From: an uncultured Treponema sp.
Lineage (GTDB): Bacteria > Spirochaetota > Spirochaetia > Treponematales > Treponemataceae
Reading direction: 5' to 3'
Length of the DNA: 13,592 bases
Assembly (NCBI GenBank): GCA_945833725.1
Contig: CAMAFU010000029.1
Span: 1 to 13,592 of the forward strand
This document shows positions 1 through 8,087 of this stretch, piece by piece. The position numbers and the translations under genes are program-made. The stretch's first letter is position 1, and the number at the start of each line of letters is the position of its first letter. The notes below the pieces were generated by a model. That model was not told where the DNA came from, ran no database searches, and saw only the letters and a list, made by a program, of their open reading frames with translations.

Positions 1-77
1 TCAATTTTTTTTCTTTAGACAGTTTCGGAAGAAAAGTTAAAAAACTGTGTTTAAGGCAATATAAAAATTTGCGGCAG
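1..77. other. Non-coding left edge, downstream of the DUF115 gene
   Basis: AT-rich sequence with no supported gene. ACAGTTT (19-25) and AAACTGT (42-48) form a 7-bp inverted repeat, but the 16-nt loop and lack of a T-tract on the minus strand make it a poor terminator. Whether the minus-strand operon continues to the left cannot be seen. Confidence 0.5.
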
Positions 78-1916
78 TTAAATATCGGTAAACAGAAGTT
101 TTTTATATCTGTCGATGGCTTTTATAATTTCTTCATAAATTATCTGGCTTTTAAGCAAAAGAGCTTTCTGTTTATTTTCTGGAAAAATTTTTGTGCTGAA
201 AATGCTTTCCAGTTTTTTTTCTGAAGGAAAAATAAGAGAGGCAATTTCTTTTACATTGGAGTGAAGTATAAAATCATCAATTTTTTCTAATTCTGTCATT
301 ATGTTCTGCAGGTCTTTTTCGGAAATGTGTGAAACAGCACCGGATTCTGACAAGGTTTTTCCCAGTTCTGCCTTTTGTTTCATTTGAGAAAACCCATCTT
401 TAAGAATTTTTAAAATAACATCTGTTTCTTTTTCTGTATTTTTGTTCTGGCGAAGGTGAGTGCTGTTTTTTTCTCCTGATTCAAAAAATGCGTTTTTCTG
501 GGAGTTCATTTCGTTTCTGGAAAGAACCGTTTCAATTTTTTCTGTTTTAAAGCCCGGAATTTTTAGGGAACAGGAAGACAGATTTATATTTTTTACTTCC
601 GGGAACTGTGCGGCTCTGCTTTCAAACCACCATGCAAACATCTGCATTTTTTTATCTGTAAGAATGTCGTTCCCGTCGTAGTCTTTTTGAATATAGCAGT
701 TTTCTTTTACCAGTGTACCTGCTGTCTGCTGTTCGGCTGTAAAAAGCCTGTTTGAAAAAATATGGGCTGTCTCTTCAAAAAGAGAACCTTTTATATGAGG
801 CTGAAGTTTCGGATAGCCTAAATCCAGTCCTGTACAATAAATTTCTTTAGCTCCGGCATATCTTGCAAAATCCCATGCTGTGGTGGCAACTGAGCCACCG
901 GAACTAAGCCTTCCTTTTTCCATTGTTTTTGATTCAATAAACTGTCCTAAAGGAAAAAGTGAAGATGTAAGTATGATTTTTTTGCAGGGAAATTTTAATA
1001 CCTGGGGCCAAACGGCAGATTCGGCAATAAGTATTGAAGACGGACTTTTTAAGCCTGCAATGTGCCTGTAGGCAAGGTATTGAGGATCTGTAAGGACAAT
1101 AAAGTCTGGTTCAACATTTTGGGCAAGTATTGTGCGCAAGGCTGCATCAACTGCAACTGTAACTGTGCGTTTTTTTAATTCTTTCAGGTGAGGCAGAGTT
1201 TCTTGTAGGGAAGGTCCTGCACCAATAATAAGAAAGGGTAGCTCTTTTGGACAGCTGTTAAAAAAAATATTTATGCCGTCAAGATCAATAAACCGCCGCA
1301 AATTCCTGCATGTATTTTTTTGCCATAGAAAAGCAAATCTTTCCAGCGTAGCACTGTTTATTTTTTCTTTTTCTTTATTCCGCAGAATAAGCTGATTCAA
1401 TGCATCAAAATATTCTTTTGCGTGGGCTGTCTGGGCTTTATTTTCAAAAATTTTTGTTTTGGAGAAGCCTGTTGATTCAATAATGGCAGAAACCTGCTGA
1501 ATTGTTCCGCCTAATATTACGATAAGGTTTTTATGTTTAAAAAGTGATGAAAAATCTAAAAATTTGAAGGCTGAAAAAAAACACCGGCAGTCCGGTTCTA
1601 CAATAATAATTGTGTCATTGGGATTTTGCTCTGCCCACTCTATAGGAAAATATCCCAGTCCCATGGAAAAAAATGTTATGGCGGAAGTGGCATTGTCTTT
1701 TGTATTTTTTACGAAATTTTCTGCCTCTTTTTTGGGGTTATAGACAGAATGAAGGGCAAGCCCGTTATAAAATGCACAGGGAAGGTTTGAGCGGGAAGAC
1801 TGTACATTAAAAAAATCAAAATCTTCTTCTTTAAATTTTTTTATATCCAGCTGTTCTGCCAGTTGAGGAAATCTTTTTTCAAAAAGTGAAATGTTATTAT
1901 TCCAGATAGAGTTCAA
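78..1916 (-). CDS. DUF115 / MptE-like domain protein, Maf-type glycosyltransferase candidate
   Basis: A 612-residue protein with no signal peptide or membrane segment, so probably cytoplasmic. The central region (about residues 225-400) carries the DUF115 signature: a nucleotide-binding-like GAGPSL loop at 232-237, AVDAAL at 255-260, DFIVLTDPQ at 271-279, GGSVATTAWDFA at 340-351 and TGLDLGYP at 362-369. In bacteria this fold is typical of Maf (motility-associated factor) proteins, some of which transfer nonulosonic acids to flagellin; the archaeal MptE relatives are pterin pyrophosphokinases. A role in glycosylating flagellin or another envelope component is inference. The C-terminal part, about 455-612, is Lys/Glu-rich and helical-looking and was not recognised. 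The start is TTG at 1916, preceded by GAAGG with an 8-nt gap. The next in-frame Met is near residue 85, inside conserved-looking sequence. The gene overlaps the end of ftsI by 20 bp, so translation is probably coupled. Confidence 0.85.
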   Translation of the reverse strand: MNSIWNNNISLFEKRFPQLAEQLDIKKFKEEDFDFFNVQSSRSNLPCAFYNGLALHSVYNPKKEAENFVKNTKDNATSAITFFSMGLGYFPIEWAEQNPNDTIIIVEPDCRCFFSAFKFLDFSSLFKHKNLIVILGGTIQQVSAIIESTGFSKTKIFENKAQTAHAKEYFDALNQLILRNKEKEKINSATLERFAFLWQKNTCRNLRRFIDLDGINIFFNSCPKELPFLIIGAGPSLQETLPHLKELKKRTVTVAVDAALRTILAQNVEPDFIVLTDPQYLAYRHIAGLKSPSSILIAESAVWPQVLKFPCKKIILTSSLFPLGQFIESKTMEKGRLSSGGSVATTAWDFARYAGAKEIYCTGLDLGYPKLQPHIKGSLFEETAHIFSNRLFTAEQQTAGTLVKENCYIQKDYDGNDILTDKKMQMFAWWFESRAAQFPEVKNINLSSCSLKIPGFKTEKIETVLSRNEMNSQKNAFFESGEKNSTHLRQNKNTEKETDVILKILKDGFSQMKQKAELGKTLSESGAVSHISEKDLQNIMTELEKIDDFILHSNVKEIASLIFPSEKKLESIFSTKIFPENKQKALLLKSQIIYEEIIKAIDRYKKLLFTDI

Positions 1917-3777
1917 TTTCCATACCTTCTTCCAATGGAGTTCCAGGTGGCGGATTTTGAGATTTTACCCAGCCGTCGCCGTTGATTTTTATGTTGAGGG
2001 ATGAGTTTAAAAGAAGCTGCAGAAGCTGGCGTTTTGGAAGACCTGTTAAATCTGGAATAGTTCCGTCTAAGTTTATCTTGCTGTCCGGCTTTATGCGTAT
2101 AAGACCTGAATGGGCAAGACTTGCAGCATTTCCACGGCTTATTCCAAGATGGTCAATTATAACGCTTGCAGCTTCACCAATAACAGGAGCAACAATTCTT
2201 CCTGCGTAAGTTTCGCCTTTTGCCTTTTCTATAACGATGTAGAGAATTATTTCCGGATCTTCAACAGGAAAAATTGCAATGCAGTTTGAGATAAAGTCTG
2301 TTTTGCTGTAGCCGACTGTCTGGGAATCTGCCATTTGTGCCGTTCCTGTTTTTACACCGATGGAAATATCACTTAAATTAGCCCTGGAACCAGTTCCGCT
2401 TTTTGCAACAGTTTCCATGCAGCTTAAAATATAGCTGGCTGTGGTATCTTTTATTATCTGATTTTTTAATTGGGGAATGTGAGTGTATGTTTGGACTCCT
2501 TCCATTGTGGTTATTTTTTTTATTAGGGTAAGCTGAACAGGACTTCCGCCGTTTGCCAGAGCAGATGCAGCCTGAACCATTTGAAGGGCACTTACAGAAA
2601 TTTCCTGGCCAATTGCTATAGTTGGCTTTGACCTTGCTGACCAGAACCTGTCGCTTGTATTTCTTACTGCTCCCTGAGTTTCTCCGGGCAGTTCAATTCC
2701 CGTTTTTGAACCGAACCCGAAACTTCTTATTCTGGCAAGAAACTGTTCGCTTTCTATTCGTTCGGCCATTTGTGCCAGTGCGTCATTGCAGGAATATTTT
2801 AATGCATCTCTTGCCGTAATCCAGCCATGGTGATCCAGACATGTAATTTTGATTTTTTCGCCGCTGTTAGTTTTTTTCTCAAAAATTCCATCGCAGAGAA
2901 AAATGTCTTTTTCTGTTATGGCTCCGCTGTCAAAAAAAGACGCAATGGAAAATATTTTAAATACGGAGCCGGGTTCGTAATTTTCCATGGCAGGCCTGTC
3001 TTTTTTTTCTTCACTGGATGCTTTTGGATATTCGTTAAGGTTTGCCGCAGGAAGACTTATGTATGAAAGAATTTCTCCGGTTTTTGCTTCTGCTGCAATA
3101 AGCATAAGACTTGATGCCTGTGTTGTTTCCAAAGCATTTCTGGCAATTTTTTCCAGCTTAAACTGAAGATTTGCATCTATTGTAAGAAAAATGTTCTGCC
3201 CCTTTATGTCCAGAGGGGCCTGTGGATTTGCGGCAGGACTTAAAATCTGCTGGCGGGATTTTTCAATTCCCGAAAGACCTTCCCCATCGACTCCCATGTA
3301 TCCTATTACCTGAGAGGCCAGATTGTTTTCAGGATAAATTCTTCCGGGAACAGGGTCAAACCTAACTGCAGAATAATATCCGTTTTTTTCGGTAATGTCT
3401 TTTAACTGTTCATAAAGTTCCTGATCAGCTTTTTTCTTAAGAAGAATGTACTGGCTGTTTCTTGAAGAGGAAATCATGGAAATAAGGCGGGTTTCGTCAA
3501 TTTTGAGAACAGGGGCGTATAATTTTACAAATTCCGCAGAATCTGGGATTGAAGAGGGAGTTATTCCTACATTGTAAAAATTTGTTGAAACGGCCAGCGG
3601 TTTTCCGTTTTTGTCTAGAATAGAACCTCTGGAAACAGAAAAATGCTGTTCATCAACATTTTCCACAGGCGCAAAAGCCAGTTTTGAATATTGAACGAGA
3701 ATAAGGAGGGAAAAAATGCCTGCCGTTACGAGAAGAAAAATAATCCTTCCTTTTTTTAAAAATCCCTGGGAATGCAT
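1897..3777 (-). CDS. ftsI: Class B penicillin-binding protein (FtsI/PBP3-type transpeptidase) with C-terminal PASTA domain
   Basis: A 626-residue peptidoglycan DD-transpeptidase that should crosslink septal wall in the periplasm. A single N-terminal membrane segment (about 11-30) is followed by the class B dimerisation region opening with RGSILDKNGKPLA (50-62). The transpeptidase domain has all three active-site motifs: SVFK (Ser271 nucleophile, Lys274), SCN (329-331) and KTGT (476-479). One PASTA domain, a beta-lactam/muropeptide-binding fold, fills about 570-626. Length is normal for FtsI/PBP2-type enzymes. The choice of FtsI over an elongation PBP2 or a SpoVD-like protein rests on the architecture and is less certain than the class. 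The ATG start at 3777 has AGGT 8 nt upstream. It overlaps the lepB stop by 22 bp, and its own stop lies inside the next gene, so the three genes appear co-translated. Location beside lepB and not in a division/cell-wall cluster is notable. Confidence 0.93.
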   Translation of the reverse strand: MHSQGFLKKGRIIFLLVTAGIFSLLILVQYSKLAFAPVENVDEQHFSVSRGSILDKNGKPLAVSTNFYNVGITPSSIPDSAEFVKLYAPVLKIDETRLISMISSSRNSQYILLKKKADQELYEQLKDITEKNGYYSAVRFDPVPGRIYPENNLASQVIGYMGVDGEGLSGIEKSRQQILSPAANPQAPLDIKGQNIFLTIDANLQFKLEKIARNALETTQASSLMLIAAEAKTGEILSYISLPAANLNEYPKASSEEKKDRPAMENYEPGSVFKIFSIASFFDSGAITEKDIFLCDGIFEKKTNSGEKIKITCLDHHGWITARDALKYSCNDALAQMAERIESEQFLARIRSFGFGSKTGIELPGETQGAVRNTSDRFWSARSKPTIAIGQEISVSALQMVQAASALANGGSPVQLTLIKKITTMEGVQTYTHIPQLKNQIIKDTTASYILSCMETVAKSGTGSRANLSDISIGVKTGTAQMADSQTVGYSKTDFISNCIAIFPVEDPEIILYIVIEKAKGETYAGRIVAPVIGEAASVIIDHLGISRGNAASLAHSGLIRIKPDSKINLDGTIPDLTGLPKRQLLQLLLNSSLNIKINGDGWVKSQNPPPGTPLEEGMEIELYLE

Positions 3778-4286
3778 ATTACTTTACCTAAAATATTTTT
3801 TTCTGATACGAATCCATATTCTCTGGAATCCACCGACACATCATAATTATCACCGACTGCAAGAATAAACCCCTGAGGAACACATTCTGTTCCCGAAAGA
3901 TTTGTGTATTGTTTTTTTGAAAGGGGAATTTTTTTATTGTCAATTTCGAGAAAATATCCGCTGCTGTCTGTATATTTTAACTTTTCGCCTGCTGTGGCAA
4001 TACACCTTTTTACTACAGTTTTATTGTTGTAAAGAAAAATAACCACATCACCTTTTTTGGGTGCAGCCCATTGAACAAGAAGTTTTTCTCTGTATGGTTG
4101 TGCCAGTCCGTAAGCCAGTTTGTTTACTGCCAGAACAGAGCCGTCTTTTATTGCCGGTTCCATTGATTTTCCTGAAACAAAAAGAATGTCGAAGGCAAAC
4201 AGTTTTATTAAAAAACCGGCGAACAAACCAATGCATATAATGAGGATAAGTTTTTTCGTTGAACTGGAAATTTTTTGTTCATCCAT
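3756..4286 (-). CDS. lepB: Signal peptidase I
   Basis: A 176-residue type I signal peptidase (family S26) that would cleave Sec and Tat signal peptides on the outer face of the inner membrane. One N-terminal membrane segment (about 12-34) is followed by the catalytic box SGKSMEPA, with nucleophile Ser41. Lys93 in VVKR is the general base. The later conserved box is visible as GDN (145-147) and SVDSREYG (151-158). The protein is short, near the size of the Gram-positive-type enzymes and well below the E. coli form, which has two membrane segments and an extra domain. ATG at 4286 is the only reasonable start, but no good Shine-Dalgarno sequence precedes it (TTAGAAAAAT only). It is the first gene of the lepB-ftsI-DUF115 unit and overlaps ftsI by 22 bp. 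Confidence 0.95.
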   Translation of the reverse strand: MDEQKISSSTKKLILIICIGLFAGFLIKLFAFDILFVSGKSMEPAIKDGSVLAVNKLAYGLAQPYREKLLVQWAAPKKGDVVIFLYNNKTVVKRCIATAGEKLKYTDSSGYFLEIDNKKIPLSKKQYTNLSGTECVPQGFILAVGDNYDVSVDSREYGFVSEKNILGKVICIPRDF

Positions 4287-4328
4287 ATTTTTCTAATATA
4301 TCAAATTTTATCGTACGATAATAGAGTT
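4287..4328. promoter_or_regulatory. 42-bp divergent intergenic region with a perfect 14-bp palindrome
   Basis: All promoter information for the divergent lepB and M23-peptidase operons would have to sit here or inside the two coding starts. TTATCGTACGATAA at 4308-4321 is a perfect palindrome, centred between 4314 and 4315, and looks like an operator half-site pair. On the plus strand TTGTTC (4275-4280) and TATATC (4297-4302) are separated by 16 bp, a weak sigma70-like candidate whose start site would fall on the palindrome. On the minus strand TATATT (4300-4295) is a possible -10 without a good -35. Neither gene has a convincing ribosome binding site. The palindrome is seen directly; its role and the promoter assignments are inference. 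Confidence 0.45.
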
Positions 4329-5504
4329 ATGGAAATAATCAGTTTTGTCGGAACAAATGCAATAAGAAAATCTGGCCGTAAAAATCCGTTGTATAAGATT
4401 TCAAAACGGTACAGAAAGAATCATTTTTTTATAGAAGTTAAAAAGCCCTTTTCTTTTAGGGAAAAAGCATCATGTGCCAGTGCCAGAATTCTCTTGACGG
4501 CAAAAAAAGCAAAAAAGACAGTGCCGTTAGTTTTATTTTTGGCTTTCTGCCTTATGCTTTCATTTTTTACTGTAAAAATTCAATCATGGTTTCAAAGTTT
4601 TGCTTCTCCTGTTCGCTTTAACGACAATTACAACGATGAAGTAAGTGCACTTAATTCGGCAATGTCTAAATTTGCCATGGAACAGTCTGATTTTTCTTTT
4701 GATGAAAACGGAAATGTACTGGCCGATGATGGAACTGTCATTACGCCTTCAAGTATTGGAATTGGAGAGCGGATTTCCTATTCAACATATAAAATTCAGT
4801 CGGGCGATACAATTTCTTCCATAGCAAAAAAATTTTCCATTACGAATATTTCAACCCTTATTGGAATAAACGGAATTGACAATGTGCGTACAATCCGTGC
4901 AGGCCAAAAACTTCGCATTCCGAATCAGGATGGACTTATTCATGTTGTCGCAAAAGGTGATTCACTTAATTCAATTTCGGCAAAATATAATGTACCTCTG
5001 GAAAAACTTCTTGATGTAAACGATTTGTTTTCACGAAACATTAATGCAGGTCAGGAAATTTTTATTCCCGGTGCAAAAATGGATTCCATGTCCCTTAAAA
5101 AAGCTTTGGGGGAACTTTTTATAAGTCCAATTTCTGCTTCTTACCGGTTGTCTTCTCTTTTTGGCAGGCGGGCTGATCCTTTTACGGGAGTTCCGTCAAA
5201 TCATACAGGAATTGATATGGCTTGCCCGGAAGGAACAGCAGTAAAAGCTTCGATGAACGGAAAAGTTGCCTATGTGGGCTGGAGCAATATTTTTGGAAAT
5301 TATATCATCATAAATCATGGAAGCGGTTATCAGACTTTATATGCTCATCTTTCTAAAATTTTGTGCCGCTCTGGTCAGACTGTAAGTCAGGGAACAAGAA
5401 TAGGGCTGGTAGGTTCCACCGGATATTCTACAGGCCCGCACCTTCATTTTACAGTCTATAAAAACGGTTCTTTAGTGGATCCTCTCAGCTTAATAAAAAG
5501 GTAG
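4329..5504 (+). CDS. Membrane-anchored LysM-LysM-M23 peptidoglycan endopeptidase
   Basis: A 391-residue protein starting at ATG 4329. A basic cytoplasmic N-terminus of about 64 residues precedes one membrane segment (about 65-83). Outside follow two LysM peptidoglycan-binding modules (about 153-198, opening YKIQSGDTISSIAKKF, and 204-248, opening HVVAKGDSLNSISAKY). A C-terminal M23 (lysostaphin/LytM-type) zinc metallopeptidase domain fills about 275-391. The M23 ligands and catalytic residues are all present: His292 and Asp296 in NHTGID, His340 in YAH, and His371/His373 in GPHLHF. It is therefore predicted to be an active wall hydrolase that cuts peptide crosslinks, not a degenerate EnvC/NlpD-type activator. 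An upstream TTG at 4275 is in frame but would lie inside lepB and add 18 hydrophobic residues, so it was rejected. No Shine-Dalgarno sequence is evident before 4329. It is the first gene of a three-gene operon. Confidence 0.9.
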   Translation: MEIISFVGTNAIRKSGRKNPLYKISKRYRKNHFFIEVKKPFSFREKASCASARILLTAKKAKKTVPLVLFLAFCLMLSFFTVKIQSWFQSFASPVRFNDNYNDEVSALNSAMSKFAMEQSDFSFDENGNVLADDGTVITPSSIGIGERISYSTYKIQSGDTISSIAKKFSITNISTLIGINGIDNVRTIRAGQKLRIPNQDGLIHVVAKGDSLNSISAKYNVPLEKLLDVNDLFSRNINAGQEIFIPGAKMDSMSLKKALGELFISPISASYRLSSLFGRRADPFTGVPSNHTGIDMACPEGTAVKASMNGKVAYVGWSNIFGNYIIINHGSGYQTLYAHLSKILCRSGQTVSQGTRIGLVGSTGYSTGPHLHFTVYKNGSLVDPLSLIKR

Positions 5505-5512
5505 GTAAACTT

Positions 5513-5758
5513 ATGGAAAAAGTCTGCGTTTGTTCAGGTTGCGGAAGAACCATAGAAAGTGATTTTATATATTGTCCCTGGTGCGGAAATTCCAGATTAA
5601 AGAAGAATGATGAAGATGTACTGGAGGCAATGTTCAAAAATCTTGAGATGAAGCAGAATCAGTTCAGACTGAATCGTATTGAAAAAATGGAAAAGGAACT
5701 TAACGATTTGGAAAACGACCTTTCCATTCTGGCATTAAGTGCGGAGATGGCAAAATGA
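5513..5758 (+). CDS. Small zinc-ribbon / coiled-coil protein
   Basis: An 81-residue protein without signal peptide or membrane segment. The N-terminus carries two CxxC knuckles (Cys7/Cys10 and Cys21/Cys24, in SGCG and CPWCG), with an extra Cys5, so it should bind one zinc as a zinc ribbon. Residues about 38-77 are rich in Glu, Lys, Leu and Asn with a heptad-like pattern, suggesting a coiled coil and oligomerisation. The start at ATG 5513 has AGG at 5503-5505, 7 nt upstream, and lies 8 nt after the M23 stop. Its TGA stop overlaps the next ATG (ATGA), so it is coupled to both neighbours. Its function is unknown; a cytoplasmic adaptor or regulator for the envelope proteins encoded on either side is inference only. 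Confidence 0.85.
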   Translation: MEKVCVCSGCGRTIESDFIYCPWCGNSRLKKNDEDVLEAMFKNLEMKQNQFRLNRIEKMEKELNDLENDLSILALSAEMAK

Positions 5759-7974
5759 AAAAACGGAAAAAATATAAATTACTTGCGGCAGCGGTTGTTT
5801 TTTTTACAGCCGCTTTTTGTGTTTATTCAGAAATTTCTTTTGGAGAGCCGGATTTAAATAATCAGAATAAAGTTGTTTTTACGGTAAATCAGAATATAAG
5901 CGGCAACGATTCCTATTCCACAGGTTTTATGGCCGATGTTTCAACTTTGTCTGATGTAAAAATCCTTACATGCTACCCAGAAAAAATGGAAGTTCTTTCC
6001 CACGGAAATATTCTTCAAATAAGAAACCGATATGGAACTGCCCGTTATTCCATGCAGGATTCTTCTCTTTCATGGATTACGCGTACCTCATCCATTCCAT
6101 CACTTTCCCAAAGGCAGGGACCGCAAAGCATAAGCCCGGACGGAAAATGGATCTGCTATGTAAAAAAAACATCGCCGTCTTCCGGGGAACTGGTGTTAAA
6201 AAATGCTTCCACCCTTCAGGAAACAGTTCTTAATAAAAAATGCTCCTTTAGCTGGGATAAAGTTCCTGTTTTATGGAATCCCGACAGCAACTGCGTTTTA
6301 TACGAAAAAGGCGGAAAAATATATTTCTGTTCGCCAAAAGAGGCATTTAACAAAATCCAGATGTCCGAAGAATTCAGGCAGATAGGGCAGGGGACAATAA
6401 AATCCGTATACTGGCAGAACGGAAAACAGCTTGTTTACATCAATCGGGATTTGGTATACAAAATCAACTTTAACGAACTTTATACAAGAGGGCTTTACTC
6501 AAATGTAGTAGGCACAGGAACAGTTTCCGGCCGGCTTCCGTTTGTTTTTGATCCTTACAGGGACAGTTTTTCTCTCGGAACAAAAGGAAAAACCCTGCTT
6601 GTAATTCAAAACGACAGAATAATTACTCATTTTTCTTTTGCAGTAGAAGGATTTGAATATTTGCCGCAGATTTTTTCCAAAATAATAACAGACAAAGACG
6701 GTTCTGTAGTTTCTGCAAAATCTTTCTGGACATCAGACAGCCGCTGTATTCTTTGGGTCGATTATCTTGGTTTTACTCCTGTAGAACAGAAAACAGTTAT
6801 ATATCAGGCCGGAAGTGAATTAAAAAGCGTCCTCACAGTAGAAAATGCATCAAATCCATCCCTTTCCCCCGACGGAAAAAAACTAAGTTTTACCAGCGGA
6901 AATTCACTTTTTGTCTATGATTTATCGGACTGGAGTCTTACGGCAAAATTTACGGCAAACAGAATTGTTTCTTATGCATGGCGGGGCAATACATCTCTTT
7001 TTGTAGGCGACAGCAGCACCGTTCATTACTGGAGTTTGCCGGAGTCAAACAGGGCAGAAGAAAAAAAACTTCTCTTTCTTTCCTCAGCAAAACAACTTGT
7101 ATGGAATTCTCAGTCAGCAGTTCTGGCAGAAGACAGCTGTCATGACGGCATTTACTATGAATATAATATGGGACAGGGAAACTGGACTTTATCATCAATA
7201 AAAAATGCAAAAGACCATGCTTCCGTGCAGAACGGCAGATACCGGGTTTTTACAGGAGCAACGCCGAACAAAAAGTTTTCCGACACTCTTTATGTAAGGA
7301 CTTTGTCAGGTAAAGCTGTAACAAAACCTCTGTTCCCGGATACAGCAGTAGAATCGCCTTCGCTAAAAAAAATCAGTCTTGTAATAGATGCTTTAGATGA
7401 TGCTTCTGGGCTGAGCAAAATAATTTCCGTTCTTAGAAAGTATAATATAACGGCAACATTTTTTATTAACGGAGAATTTATCCGCCGTTATCCAAAAGAA
7501 ACAGTTCAGATAGCTCAAAGTGGATATCCATGTGCTTCTATGTTTTTTTCAGATGCAGACTTAACGGCAGGAGATTTTATAGTAACTCAGGAATTTATCC
7601 GTCGGGGACTTGCAAGAAATGAAGATGAATTTTTTGCACTTACAGGCAAGGAATTAAATCTTTTGTGGCATGCCCCTTTCTATAAAAGCAGCGAAAACAT
7701 AAAAAAATGGGGAACAGACTGCGGTTATCGTTACATCGAGGCAGGAAGATTCAGTCTGGATACAGTAACACTGGAAGATGCAGCCGGCGGAAAACCAGGT
7801 TATCTTTCTGCAGGTCAGATGATAGAATTTTATTCAGAAAATACGCAGGATAAAGCTGTAATTCCAGTTAGTACAGGAATTGCAGGTGGCAGAAGAACAG
7901 ATTATCTTTACGAAAAACTGGATTTACTAATCGGAACACTTCAAAATCAGGGATTTGAATTTACCGCCCTTTAA
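5755..7974 (+). CDS. Exported beta-propeller-like protein fused to a degenerate NodB (polysaccharide deacetylase) domain
   Basis: A 739-residue protein with a basic N-terminus and hydrophobic signal or anchor segment (about 9-24), so it probably faces the periplasm. Residues about 30-525 are beta-rich with recurring TolB/WD40-like blades; SISPDGKWICYV (125-136) and SLSPDGKKLSFTSG (369-382) are typical blade motifs. Residues about 538-739 follow a polysaccharide deacetylase (NodB, CE4) layout, including YNITATFFING (563-573). The catalytic motifs are eroded. Motif 1 reads VIDALDD, leaving Asp545 but Ala546 where the second Asp is expected. Both motif 2 histidines are replaced (Met596 and Asp600), motif 3 Arg is His639, and no C-terminal LLHD-like His is seen. 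A binding or sensing role for a glycan is more likely than deacetylation; that is inference. GGAG lies 8 nt before the ATG, which overlaps the zinc-ribbon gene by 4 nt. It is the last gene of the operon. Confidence 0.85.
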   Translation: MKKRKKYKLLAAAVVFFTAAFCVYSEISFGEPDLNNQNKVVFTVNQNISGNDSYSTGFMADVSTLSDVKILTCYPEKMEVLSHGNILQIRNRYGTARYSMQDSSLSWITRTSSIPSLSQRQGPQSISPDGKWICYVKKTSPSSGELVLKNASTLQETVLNKKCSFSWDKVPVLWNPDSNCVLYEKGGKIYFCSPKEAFNKIQMSEEFRQIGQGTIKSVYWQNGKQLVYINRDLVYKINFNELYTRGLYSNVVGTGTVSGRLPFVFDPYRDSFSLGTKGKTLLVIQNDRIITHFSFAVEGFEYLPQIFSKIITDKDGSVVSAKSFWTSDSRCILWVDYLGFTPVEQKTVIYQAGSELKSVLTVENASNPSLSPDGKKLSFTSGNSLFVYDLSDWSLTAKFTANRIVSYAWRGNTSLFVGDSSTVHYWSLPESNRAEEKKLLFLSSAKQLVWNSQSAVLAEDSCHDGIYYEYNMGQGNWTLSSIKNAKDHASVQNGRYRVFTGATPNKKFSDTLYVRTLSGKAVTKPLFPDTAVESPSLKKISLVIDALDDASGLSKIISVLRKYNITATFFINGEFIRRYPKETVQIAQSGYPCASMFFSDADLTAGDFIVTQEFIRRGLARNEDEFFALTGKELNLLWHAPFYKSSENIKKWGTDCGYRYIEAGRFSLDTVTLEDAAGGKPGYLSAGQMIEFYSENTQDKAVIPVSTGIAGGRRTDYLYEKLDLLIGTLQNQGFEFTAL

Positions 7975-7978
7975 TAAG

Positions 7979-8003
7979 CGTGTTGAAATAACAGCACGGT
8001 TTT
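7979..8003 (+). terminator. Possible weak intrinsic terminator
   Basis: CGTGTTG (7979-7985) pairs with CAGCACG (7992-7998) to give a 7-bp stem with one G-U pair and a 6-nt loop. It begins 4 nt after the stop of the propeller/NodB gene and is followed by GTTTTG. The stem is reasonable but the U-tract is short, so termination may be partial. Its position before a new promoter supports the call. Confidence 0.45.
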
Positions 8004-8087
8004 GCACTGAACAGTCGCAACGGTAAGTCCTGTTTTAAATTATTTTTTATCCTAATGCGCAAGCCCTGACAGAATCAGCAGTACAGA

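Noticed and set aside
19..48. Inverted repeat ACAGTTT/AAACTGT as a terminator of the left operon
   Set aside because: The loop is 16 nt and, read on the minus strand, the stem is followed by an A-rich stretch and not by Ts.
4275..4328. Upstream TTG start for the M23 peptidase, adding 18 residues
   Set aside because: It would lie inside the start of the divergent lepB gene and across the likely promoter/palindrome, and the added residues fit no domain. ATG 4329 is preferred.
6950..7210. 86-codon minus-strand open frame inside the propeller/NodB gene
   Set aside because: It lies fully within a supported gene, with no motif or translation signal.
8020..8050. Second terminator from AACAG/CTGTT followed by a T-rich run
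   Set aside because: Only five pairs with a 15-nt loop, and the T-run is interrupted and several bases away from the stem.
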